A stretch of 28,950 bases of DNA. Source: Pinguiococcus pyrenoidosus (lineage: Eukaryota > Sar > Pinguiophyceae > Pinguiochrysidales > Pinguiochrysidaceae). This document shows, in pieces, positions 1 through 12,900 of the stretch. A program made the translations under genes and the position numbers. The first letter of the stretch is position 1, and the number at the start of each line of letters is the position of its first letter. The stretch is taken from the NCBI GenBank assembly GCA_019677205.1, contig JAAMXY010002392.1, positions 881-29,830 on the forward strand, read 5' to 3'. The notes beneath the pieces were generated by a model, which saw only the letters and a program-made list of their open reading frames with translations, was not told where the DNA came from and made no database searches.

Positions 1-1
1 A

Positions 2-43
2 GGAGTGTTTAAGCTGCTGAACGACCGTTTGAACTCGCAGTAA
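2..43 (+). CDS. possible 3' end of an upstream gene (partial)
   Basis: One forward frame is open from the window edge and ends in TAA at 41-43, giving a C-terminus that reads GVFKLLNDRLNSQ. The other two forward frames stop within 20 bases. The residue mix is protein-like and a + strand gene here would continue the strand alternation of the window. Thirteen codons are far too few to identify a family, and a chance open frame is quite possible. Confidence 0.25.
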   Translation, partial: GVFKLLNDRLNSQ

Positions 44-867
44 CAACAGCACGAGACACTTCCCGCCTCGTGAGGCGTCTCGCGCCTCCTTCGCATGCTG
101 TGTCTACCGCTCTGCGTCGCCCGAAGCAAAGACAAGCTGGAGAGGTCTCTTCGACGCAGGTGCGCGTGAGCTACAGGACACACAACACGGAGTGGAGAGT
201 TAGAGCGGCGAGCGCTTGGATGAGCGAACAGCTTCCTCACCGAAGCGCCGCGACCTCGGTGCGCGACCCACGCGCTGTAGATTCTCAACAGCTCTCATGG
301 TGTGAGAGCTCCAAAAAATGGGGGAAGACGGAAAGCTTCGCAGCAAAATACTCTCACTCGGAAGCTAGTCCGAAAGATCCGGACGGAAACAAGCGCCTTT
401 CACGACTCAGAAGCCGACAGAAGCGCACAATGCGACGTCCAGGAGAGGCCTATGCAACAGCACTGTAATGAGAAAGGGAATGACGCGATCTTTTTAAGGC
501 CTAGCGGCGCTGTTTCGTTTGAGAGGGCACAGATTAGGTTTTTGGCGGGAAATTCAGACAGTTTCAAGTTTTTATTTTTCAAATAAATATGGCAGTGATA
601 GTATGATTTTTATTTGTTTTTTTTCGTTTTTCGTCCAACGGATGCCTTTTCTGCTGTTTCCTGTGACAGATGAATTTTGTGAATGAAAGGCTCTTTCGCT
701 CACTCCGCAGGGATGCTGATCCATTGTGGATGGAAGATAAGAAAGGAAAGCGCGCCGAGTCTCCCTTCGGGTGGGCAAAAGAGATTCGTGTCCGTGTCGA
801 GCAGATGCGTAGGTCTCCGCGCATGCAAAACGTAAGCAATGAGTTTCTGGTTCTCTCCATTGTGGCA
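44..867. other. 824-bp stretch without a recognisable gene
   Basis: This is presumably the 3' flank of the THH1-like gene, whose stop is at 868-870. Short frames occur on both strands, but none has recognisable domains or a convincing start. Visible items are an E2F-like palindromic element at 539-554, an AT-rich run near 566-630, and AATAAA hexamers on the minus strand at 614-609 and 576-571 that could serve the THH1-like transcript. A small unrecognised gene or a promoter pointing elsewhere is possible. Confidence 0.5.
539..554. promoter_or_regulatory. E2F/DP-like element
   Basis: TTTTTGGCGGGAAATT contains TTTGGCGGGAAA (541-552), close to the consensus E2F/DP site TTTSSCGS with matching A/T flanks on both sides. 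It lies just upstream of an AT-rich run. No gene start could be attached to it, so the assignment rests on motif similarity alone. Confidence 0.35.
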
Positions 868-2089
868 TCATCTCTCTCTCGCATCGTCCTCCATGTCCTC
901 CAAGCCAAAGCCGAAGCCGACTTCCTCATTTGCGCCCAGCAGCGGCTCGTCCAGGGAGGGGCTCTCACCCGGATCCCTGTCTGTGGGTGCTCCCGACAAG
1001 CCTCCGGCCTAGAGAAGGACCCAAGAAGCAGAGAAGGACCCAAGAGGCAAAGAAGGAGAGGCAGAGAGAAGCAAAGAAGGAGAGGCAGAGAGAAACGAAG
1101 AAGAAGAAGCATGCGGTTAGATCGGAACGCTGCGCAGGTCGAGGGTAGCTGCTGCATACCCCCACGAAGCGGGACTGTACCGTGGCGACTGAGCTGGCGG
1201 TGCCTCTCGGGTCCGTGTAGTTCGAGCTCAGGATCAGCAGTACGTCGAGGATCTCGGAGTCCAAGGCAAGCACGAAGGGGATGATCTCGCTGCACATGAA
1301 GAGGCAGATGAGCACGATGCTGTAGGAGGTGCTGTTCGAGCGGACGGTGTCATCCTCCCAGACGGCGAACACGGCGAAGACGCCCCAGAGGAACCGGCCG
1401 GCCGTCCAAATCTGCTGCACGAAGCCCACTTTCTTCAGCCGTGCGGCGGCCGCCTCGGAGCGGAACGGAAAGGCGGAGAACTTGAACGTGAGGTAGAAGA
1501 ACAGGCTGGCCACCAGGACGGGCAGAACGAAGCTGATGACCGCCAGCGTGATGAAGATGAGCTGGAAGAGCACCGCCTGGTTCACTTTGGGCAGGAACAG
1601 CAGGGAGTACAGCGTCAGCTGAATGCCGTAGAGCGCCGTGTTGATCCCCAGGTAGCACACCACCCAGCGGCGGCGGAACGTCACGGGATCCAGCCAATGG
1701 CGCCTGGCGTACAGGAAGGTCTCCGCGTGCACGATGACCAGCAGCAGGTAGGCCGTGATGATGGTGTAGTCCGGCAGGTCGAACATGACCAACACGGCCT
1801 TCTCGTAGAAATCCTCGTCCTCGTCCACTTCTCCGTCGTCATCTTCGTCGTCCGAGTCGCCGTACTTGATGCTCTGCACGCTGAGACACGTGAGGCCCAC
1901 AAAGCTCAGGACGCGCAGCACGCTGGTCAAGAACAGCGTGACGACGAAGAGCTTCGGCGTGTCCAGCGTCGGCCCCACCACCTTGTGCAGCTTGCGCAGG
2001 CGAGAGAACGTGTACGCGGACATGGCCGCGTACATCACAGACAGCACCACGAAGGTCACTGTCTGATCGCCGCGCAAAATGCTCGGCAT
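868..2089 (-). CDS. THH1/TOM1/TOM3-like seven-transmembrane protein
   Basis: This is a polytopic membrane protein of the THH1/TOM1/TOM3 family (DUF1084 type; GPR137-related), whose members sit in endomembranes such as vacuole, lysosome or Golgi. The model has two exons, 2089-1160 and 1008-868, joined in phase 0 across a 151-nt intron (donor GTATGC, acceptor CTCTAG), giving 356 aa. About seven hydrophobic helices span residues 10-300. An acidic loop (SDDEDDDGEVDEDED) lies near residues 79-93, and family-like segments DLPDYTIITAYLLLVIVHAE and YLGINTALYG follow. Exon 2 supplies a hydrophilic, acidic tail containing SPSLDEPLLGANEE, a plausible cytosolic sorting tail. Without splicing the frame runs on to 965 and encodes an odd repetitive hydrophobic end. 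The start ATG at 2089 is in frame with the first helix. The gene is divergent from Cdc48, 537 bp away. Confidence 0.75.
1012..1094. repeat. two short tandem duplications inside the THH1-like intron
   Basis: A 19-nt unit is duplicated with one mismatch (1012-1030, 1031-1049), and a 24-nt unit is duplicated perfectly (1047-1070, 1071-1094). On the gene's sense strand these are C/T-rich and form the long pyrimidine tract before the 3' splice site at 1009-1010. They look like replication-slippage expansions of the tract. Confidence 0.85.
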
Positions 2090-5269
<3,180 letters not shown>

Positions 5270-5434
5270 TTTTTGGTCGCAGGCAAGCAGCAAAGATGCC
5301 GTTCGTTCCACGCGCTTTGTTCCCTCTCTTGGTGTCGTGTGCCACGGCCGGCCGGCCACCAGACTTCCCGACCGGCCAGCTTGTTCCATCTCAACTCATT
5401 CTAGCGGGTTTCAAAATTTGCGTCCCAGCTCTTG

Positions 5435-6208
5435 CTATTGCAGCGGCACCTTCGCATAGGATTTGCGGCTGGACAGCCACGACAGCCAGGACTTGTGTAC
5501 AAAGGACGCGAAGGCGGTGAGGAGCACGCGGAACTGCTGGGGCACGTAGGCGAAGTTGAGGAGGCAGACCGGGAACCAGAACGCCACCGATCCAGTGGTG
5601 GCCTTGGGCCACTCGGCCTTCAGCTGCTCCCAGATTTGCTCCGGCGTCATGCCCTTGACCGTGCCCGTGATCAGATAGAAGCTCGGGATGCCGAGCAAGG
5701 GTGTGTGGACCGCCACATCAAGAACCGCCTTCCTCACTGCTCTTCCAGGGCCCAAATACTGCAAGGTTCCAAGTCAAGTCACAAGCTCGTCAGTAGCGAT
5801 TCCGCGACCCAACACCCCCCCAAAAAAGATATGTATCACTCCAGGAACCCGAATCCATCCCCCGCTCTTTCCGCGCACCTTGTCAAACAGCAGATACATG
5901 GCCTTCAGTGGGCCTCCGTAGTACACCAGGCCGAACATGACCAGGCCTCCGCAGCGGCGGTAGTCAAAGCCGTGGTCGACAGCATCACTGGTGAGCACGC
6001 ACTGCGCAAAGCAGTCGGAGCAGAGGAACACCACACTGGACGTGAGGCCCGCGGTGGTGAAGGGGTATCGCTCGGACAGGCGGGCGTAGCGCTTCTTCAG
6101 CAACATGGGCAAGGCCTGTGGACTCCGGCGCTTGCGCCGACTCATCAGGCGCACCCCAGCTTCCACAGGGCTGCGCCGCAGCGCGGGAGACACCGCCCGG
6201 CGAAACAT
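5435..6208 (-). CDS. Mpv17/PMP22-family organellar membrane protein
   Basis: This is a small four-helix membrane protein of the Mpv17/PMP22/Sym1 family, members of which reside in the inner mitochondrial, peroxisomal or plastid membrane and affect membrane permeability and mtDNA maintenance. Two exons, 6208-5879 and 5758-5435, join in phase 0 across a 120-nt intron (GTGCGC...TTGCAG), giving 217 aa. The junction restores a family motif, LLFDK followed by YLGPGRAVRKAVLD. The C-terminal signature is clear: FWFPVCLLNFAYVP, then Q-x-R and HKSWLSWLSSR. Residues 1-45 are rich in Arg and Ser with hardly any acidic residues (MFRRAVSPALRRSP), fitting a mitochondrial presequence, though plastid targeting cannot be excluded. 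The stop lies 165 bp from the convergent Cdc48 stop. Which family subgroup it belongs to is not resolvable by eye. Confidence 0.85.
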
Positions 6209-6962
6209 GGGCGCTTAAGCCCTCTCGTCGCCGCGGCTGCTTCTCTTGTTCGACCGCTTGACCGGCGAGCTTCTGTAGAAGACGGTTTCCATCTTTTTCA
6301 ATATATACTTTGTCTTGATCTTACAGAATATATTTTTAGTATACTAAATGAGATTGACATAGAACGGTAGTTTTGGTTCGAGGAGATGCAGTTTTCAATT
6401 TGCCAATGGGCCTTCGTAGATTCTAGAACAAGTAGCAACGGGCTTGAAAACCGACTGACGTGGGGGCGGTTCAGGACGGTGATTGGTGACCTTAGCGAAA
6501 CCTCAACCAATCCAAGCAGGAATATGCATCTTCCACTCTCGCTAAACCTTATTCGATTGCTCTTTGGCCCAAATAAGACAGACTCAACCGTTGCCCCTGG
6601 TCAGAGGAAAAGTTTTGAACTTGAGAACTTGAGAACCTCCTCATCGCTTCATTTCATCGAAAAAAAAGAGAAAAGAGAGTCTGGATGACAGACGGAGAAA
6701 ATCCACTGACCCAAACAAGTTGTTCCCGTCTCGAGACTTGTGGGAGAATGCAGATCCGAGATCCGAGATCCGAGATTCCAACAAGGGGAGAAATGCTTTA
6801 CCCCCTTGATTTCGATTCCAACCGCCCAGCGTTCCGGAGGCTCCGGAATCCGCATAGACTAGCCCCACATGCCCCAGAGTCGAAGCTGGAGCCCCCAATG
6901 CTTCTATCCTAGAGGGCTCCCATCCGTCCTTCCCTCTCCTCCTACATCTCACATCTCCCCAC
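6209..6962. promoter_or_regulatory. divergent promoter region between the Mpv17-like gene and dynein
   Basis: This is the largest divergent spacer of the window (754 bp). It contains an AT-rich block at about 6295-6365. Three CCAAT boxes fall within 110 bp: CCAAT at 6403-6407, the inverted form ATTGG at 6482-6486, and CCAAT at 6507-6511. A 7-nt tandem repeat sits at 6752-6779, and a pyrimidine-rich leader (about 6920-6960) runs up to the dynein ATG. CCAAT boxes often mark divergent promoters. No convincing RFX X-box, the usual ciliary element in animals, was seen. Confidence 0.5.
6752..6779. repeat. 7-nt tandem repeat (AGATCCG x3 plus one degenerate copy)
   Basis: AGATCCG is repeated perfectly three times (6752-6772) and followed by AGATTCC. 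It lies about 190 bp before the dynein start, in the presumed promoter or leader. It may be a simple slippage product or a clustered binding site. Confidence 0.8.
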
Positions 6963-9900
6963 ATGGATCCCCCGCCTGGCGCTTGGAAGTTCCCCCCGTC
7001 TGCGGCGCAGAACTCCCGCTGCGACGCCGGGACCATGGACGAGCTGCGCGCCTTCCTGGCCGCGCGAGTGGACGCTCCCGACTTCCAGAGCGCAGATCTG
7101 ACCGCTCCGGAGCTGTCGGAGGCGCTGGCGGCGTTCTGCAGCGGCGCCAGCCGCGTGCTATTCGCCTATGTTAAAGTGCCACCACCACTGACGCCGCGTG
7201 CGCACGCGTACGAAGATGACGGGCCTCCAAAACCTGCGGCGTTCGTCACCAGCGACGCCAGCGTGCTGGCGGCCGACGCACCGACGCACTTGTGGTTCTT
7301 CGTGCGCACCGCTGCCGAAGGGACTGCGGCGCTCTCCGACGTGTCCTATGGCTCTCTCCGCGCCGCCACGCTGGACTCGCTCCTACGCCGCATGCAGAGC
7401 GTGTTTGGCCCGCTGCTGCTGCGCGGCTCCTTTGGCCTGGACAGCGCGCGCAAGGACTTCGCGCAGCACTTCCACAAGTTCATGGCGGCGCTCACGGAGG
7501 CCAGTAACCGCGCGGCGGGCAAGACGGTGCTGTATCTGCCGCCTGATGCGGTGGACGCCGCCGACCCTGCGGCGGTCAAGGACGTGGTGCAGCAGCTGGA
7601 GAGCATCGTGATCCAGTGGACCCGCCAGATCAAGCAGGTGGTGAACAACCACGACAACCTGCTCAACGCCGAGAACGCCGGCCCCATCGACGAGATCAGC
7701 TACTGGCGCCGGCGCACGGTGGACCTCAGTGGGATCAGCGCGCAGCTCCAGCGTCCCGATGTGCAGCAGGTGCTGACGCTGCTGGAGCAGGCCAACTCGT
7801 CCTACCTCGTGGCCTTCCACACCCTGGCCAAGCGGGTTCACGAAGGCCACGCCGAGGCGGAAGACAACCTGACCTTCTTGGAAGCCATCTTGACGCCGTG
7901 TCGGGAGCTGGCGCAAGCGCAGCCTGCGCAGATCCCGGGGATTCTGCCGCAGCTGCTGAACTCGGTGCGCTTGATCTGGCAGCACTCGCGCTGCTACAAC
8001 ACCGTGGAGCGCCTGACGTCGCTGCTGCGCAAGATCAGCAACGAGATCATCGCGCGCTGTCGCAAGCAGATCACTCTCAGGGACATCTTCGACGGAGACG
8101 TCGAGGCCAGCATGCGGCCGCTGGAGCAGGGGATCGCCTGCGGCGTGTTTTGGAAGCGCCTGTTCCGCCTCACCGTGGCCGCCATCGACAGCACGCAGGC
8201 GCCACCGGCGCAGCGATGGCACTTCGACGAAGCGTCCGTCTTCGCACAGGTGGAAGCCTTCGTGCAGCGCTGCCGAGAGCTGCTGGAGGTCTGCGCCGGT
8301 CAGATGCAGTTCGCGCGCAAGGGCGGCGCGAGCGGGGGACAGGCGGGACCGCTGCCGCACTTCGGCGGTACGAGGGGCCACGAGCTGCGCAAGACGCTGC
8401 TGGACATCGAGCGCAGCTTCGAGGCGCAGATCCAGCGCCTGCGGCGCCTGGACTATGACATCTTGGACGTGAAGACGTCGCGCTGGCATGACGACATCGA
8501 GCTGTTCAAGAGCGCCGTGAAGGACCTGGACGTGCGCTACTGCAACGTCATCAGCACGAGCTTCGACGGCGTGGCCCGCATCCGCGACGCCGTGCTGCTG
8601 CTGCAGATCTTCTTCGGCCTGAGCAAGCGAGACGCCATCGTGCGCTGCGTGGAGAAGAAGGCCGCGGAGGTCTACGCGCTCTTCCGCACGCAGGTGGAGC
8701 ACCGCCGCTTCGAGTTCGACAGCCGCAAGAGGGCGCCGCCGCTGCGGCCATCGGAGCCGCAGTTCGCAGGCTCCGCCCTGTGGGCCAGCAGCCTCGGAGC
8801 GCTGGAGGAGGACAGCTGGCAGGCCATCCAGAGCTCGTCGCTACCTTTCCGAGGTCGCGAGTATGACGATGCGGAAGCCGCGTACCATGCGTTCATCGCG
8901 GCGTTGAACGACTTCAAAGAGGCGCGCTACAAAGCCTGGGTCGACCAGGTGTCCGACTGGGACCAGCACAGTGTGAAGGAGAAGCTGGACGCGCACCTCA
9001 TGCGTCGCGCGACCCCGGAAGACGAGCGGCACTTTGGCGCTGGCAAGTTGAAGGCCGGCTTCTTGCTCTGCAACTTTGACGAGGAGCTGCTGGCGCTGTT
9101 TGCGGAGGTGCAGTATTGGGAGAAGTTCCACGGCGAGTTCAGTATTCCCTATGCCGCGCACGACGTATGTAACCAGAAGGAGAAGCTGCGGATCACGCGC
9201 GAGAACGTCATGCTGGTGGTGCAGGCCTACAACGACATCCTGGCCGCGCTCAGCAAGGAGGAGCGCCGCCTCTTCGCCGACCAAGTGCGCAAGCTGGACC
9301 GCCGCATCAACCAGGGCGTCAACAAGTTGAGCTGGGCTTCGCGCGGCGTCGTGGAGCACTACGTGCGAGACTGCTTGGTGCAGTGCGAGAAGACGCACGC
9401 CATGGTCAAGGGCTTCCAAGCCGCGCTGACCGCTGTCGCAGCGCAGTGCGGCGTCATCGCCAACACGCTGCTCATCAACCTAGAGAAGAACGTGCTGGAC
9501 AGCATCGAAACCTTCGGCGCCAAGCAAGAGGCGCACGTGGAATCGGCGCGAGGTGCGCTGGTCAGGGCGGTCGACAACATCCGAGAGACCCTGCTCGAGG
9601 TCTTCGAGGACTTCAAGGACGGCAGCAGCGAGGTGCGTCGCGAGTGGCGCAACCTCATCTTTGACAAGGACCGTCGTCTGGAGACCTCGCTGCGCCTGGC
9701 GGTCAAGCGCAGCTTGCAAGAGCTGTCGCGCGCCATCAACGGTGACGCCAAGACTGAGCCACAGGCCATCTTTAAGGTGCAGGTGGCGCTGGAAGGCACC
9801 GCTGTGGACTACCAACCCACCATGGTCCACGTGACCCACGTGGTGGGCGTGGTGGCCAAAGAGCTCATCGGCGCCGTGAAGCCGGTACCGAGGCTGCGCG

Positions 9901-12900
9901 AGGCCCTTCTGGTTGACGCCGCTTCTGCTGCGCCGCCCGCGACGGCGGATGGGTTCTATCACATCATCTCCAACGAGGACGACACCCTGCGCATCGTCGT
10001 CGCCATCATGAACGGCATGACGTCGGCGGCGACGGAGCTCCAGAAGTACTTGAGCTACTGGGACAAGTACAAGCCGCTTTGGGACGTCGATAAGGATGCG
10101 TACATGCGGCGCTACGCCAAGACCCCGCGGCCGCTCAGCGTGGTCAAGCAGGACATCGAGCAGCGGCGCGAGCAGCAGAACGAGATCGCCGCGGAGGAGA
10201 GCAGCCACGTGATCGACTTCATCCACATCGACTGCACCGGGCTCAAGCGCCGCTTGGGAGAGCACTGCACCGAGTGGCAGACGCGCTTCTCGCAGCTGCT
10301 GAACCAGAAGGCCAGGGCGGACCTCCAGAGCGTCCACGACATGTTCGAGCGTAACACGCAGAAGCTGCTCAAGCTGCCCACGGGTCTTGACGATCTCAGC
10401 GACAAGGTGCACACGCTGGACAACCTCAAGGCCACGCGCGAAGACATCGAGGAGAGCTTTGGTCCCATCCGCGACAAGTACGACGCGCTGGATGGCTTCG
10501 GCGTCCAACTCACTCCCGAGGAGACGGAGATGCGGCAGCAGCTGCAGAGCCGCTGGGAGAGCTTCCAGGAGACCATGGAGAGGGCGGAGAAGGCGCTGCA
10601 GAAGAGCCGCGTGAACATGAAGAGGGACCTGGAGAGCAGCATTGCCGACGTCACCGAGAAGGCCAAGAAGCTGGCCCAGGACGCCGCCGCCGGCCTGCCG
10701 TTCTCGGGCCGGCTCTCCTGCTCAGAGGCGATGCACGTTGTGGACAAGTACCAAGAGCACTGCGACGCGATGCGCCGCCAGGAACAGGCGCTCAAGCCGG
10801 GCCTCGACTTGTTCGGCCTGCCCAGTCCCGACACGGCTGGCGTCGCCAAGCTGGAGAGAGACTTGGGCTTGTTGCGCCAGGTGTGGGGAGTGACGCAGGA
10901 GTGGGATGACGCCTGGCAGGGCTGGAAGACCGGCGTCTTTTCGCGCCTGGACGTGGAGCAGATGGAAACGGACGCCGCGGTGTTCAACAAGCGCGTGCAG
11001 AAGCTGGGCAGAGACGTGAAGAAGTGGAACGTGTGGGACGCCATCCGCTCGATGATCGACCGGTTCCGAGCCACGCTGCCGCTCATCCAGGACTTGAAGA
11101 ACCCGGCGCTGCGCGAGAGGCACTGGGTGGCGCTGCGGCAGGAGATCGAGACCGACTTTGATCCCACCAGCGACGACTTCACCATGGACAAGGTGTTCGA
11201 GTTGGAGCTGTACAACTACGCTGAGAGCATCGGCGAGTTGAGCGCCAACGCCAACAAGGAGCTTAACATCGAGAGCAAGTTGGCGCAGATCTCGGCGCGC
11301 TGGGAGGGTATCACCATCGACATCGCGCCGTACAAGGATGTGTACTTCAAGGTCCGTAGCACCGAGGACTTGTTCCAGACGCTGGAGGACGACTCGGTGG
11401 AAGTGTCCGGAATGAAGGCATCCAAGTTCTACACATCCTTCGCGACGCAGGTCGACGCCTGGGAGGAGACGCTGAACCTCGTGGCCGAGGTGGTGGAGAT
11501 GATCCTCGCCGTCCAGCGCAAGTGGATGTATCTGGAGAGCATCTTCATGGCGTCGGAGGACATCTGCAAGCAGCTGCCCGAAGAGTCCAACCTGTTCAAC
11601 GACGTGAACAGCGGCTTCTGCAGCTGCATGGCCCTCATCCAGGACGATCCGCGCGCCAAGGACGCCTGCCGTCGCGAAGGTGCGCTGAGCGACTTCTCGC
11701 AGATGGACCAGAAGCTGGATCGCATTCAGAAGAGCTTGGACCAGTACTTGGAGACGAAGCGCATGATCTTTCCACGCTTCTACTTCGTGTCCGACGACGA
11801 CCTGCTGGAGGTGCTGGGCCAGTCCAAGGACCCCACGCAGGTGCAGAAGCACATCAAGAAGTGCTTCGAGGGCATCAAGAGCCTCGAGATCCTGGCGCCC
11901 TTCGCGCAGCTCAACAAGACCTACGAGGCCGCTGCCATGATCGCCCCCGACGGCGAGCGAGCCGCCTTCGTCAGCAACGTCGTTCTGGACGGCGCAGTGG
12001 AGATGTGGCTGCTCGAGGTGGAGAAGGCCATGCAGCTGGGCTTGCAGAAGCTGCTCCATGCCAGCACGCAAAGCTACCGCGGCAAGAAGGAGAGGTGGAT
12101 CAAGGAGTACCAAGGCCAATTGCTCATCACCACGGGCGCCATCCAGTGGACGGCGGATTGCCACAAGGCGCTCACGGCCATGAGCAACGGCACGAAGAAC
12201 GCCATGCGGCAAGTGAAGAGGAAGCAAGTGAGCTACCTCAACAAGCTCACCGACATGGTCCGCGGCCAGTTGACGAAGATTGAGCGCAAGAAGCTCGTGG
12301 CGCTGATCACCATGGAGATCCACAATCGAGACGTGATCGAGCGCGTTATCAAGGCCGGCTGCTCCAGCACGCAGGATTTCGAGTGGCTCTCGCAGCTGCG
12401 CTTCCTCTACGAGAAGGACAAGGGCCAGTTCGGCCTGTGCCACGTGCGCCAGACCAATTCCGTCCTGGAGTACTCCTACGAGTATCAGGGGAACAACGGG
12501 CGTCTGGTCGTGACGCCCCTCACGGACCGCTGCGTGCTCACTCTCATCACGGCGATGTACCTGCACCGCGGTGGGAATCCGCTGGGGCCGGCCGGGACCG
12601 GCAAGACGGAGACCGTGAAGGATCTCGGGAAGAACCTAGCCAAGTACGTCGTGGTGATCAACTGCAGCGACGGAATGGACTACAAGAGCGTTGGGCGCAT
12701 CTTCTCCGGCCTCGTGCAGTCCGGCAGCTGGGGCTGCTTCGATGAATTCAATCGCATCAAGATCGAGGTGATCTCCGTGGTCGCCATGCAGGTGCTTTCC
12801 ATCATGAACGCGCTGACCGCCAAGCTGGAGTCCTTCGACTTCATGGGCCAAGTCATCAGGTGCCACAGCGGCTGCGGCATCTTCATCACCATGAACCCGG

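Noticed and set aside
5432-6370. A 312-codon + strand open frame over the Mpv17-like gene
   Set aside because: It crosses the minus-strand intron and both exons, has no domain, and the minus strand carries the Mpv17 signature.
6370-6385. Possible tRNA T-loop (GGTTCGAGG) in the dynein promoter
   Set aside because: No A-box or cloverleaf could be built from the AT-rich sequence upstream.
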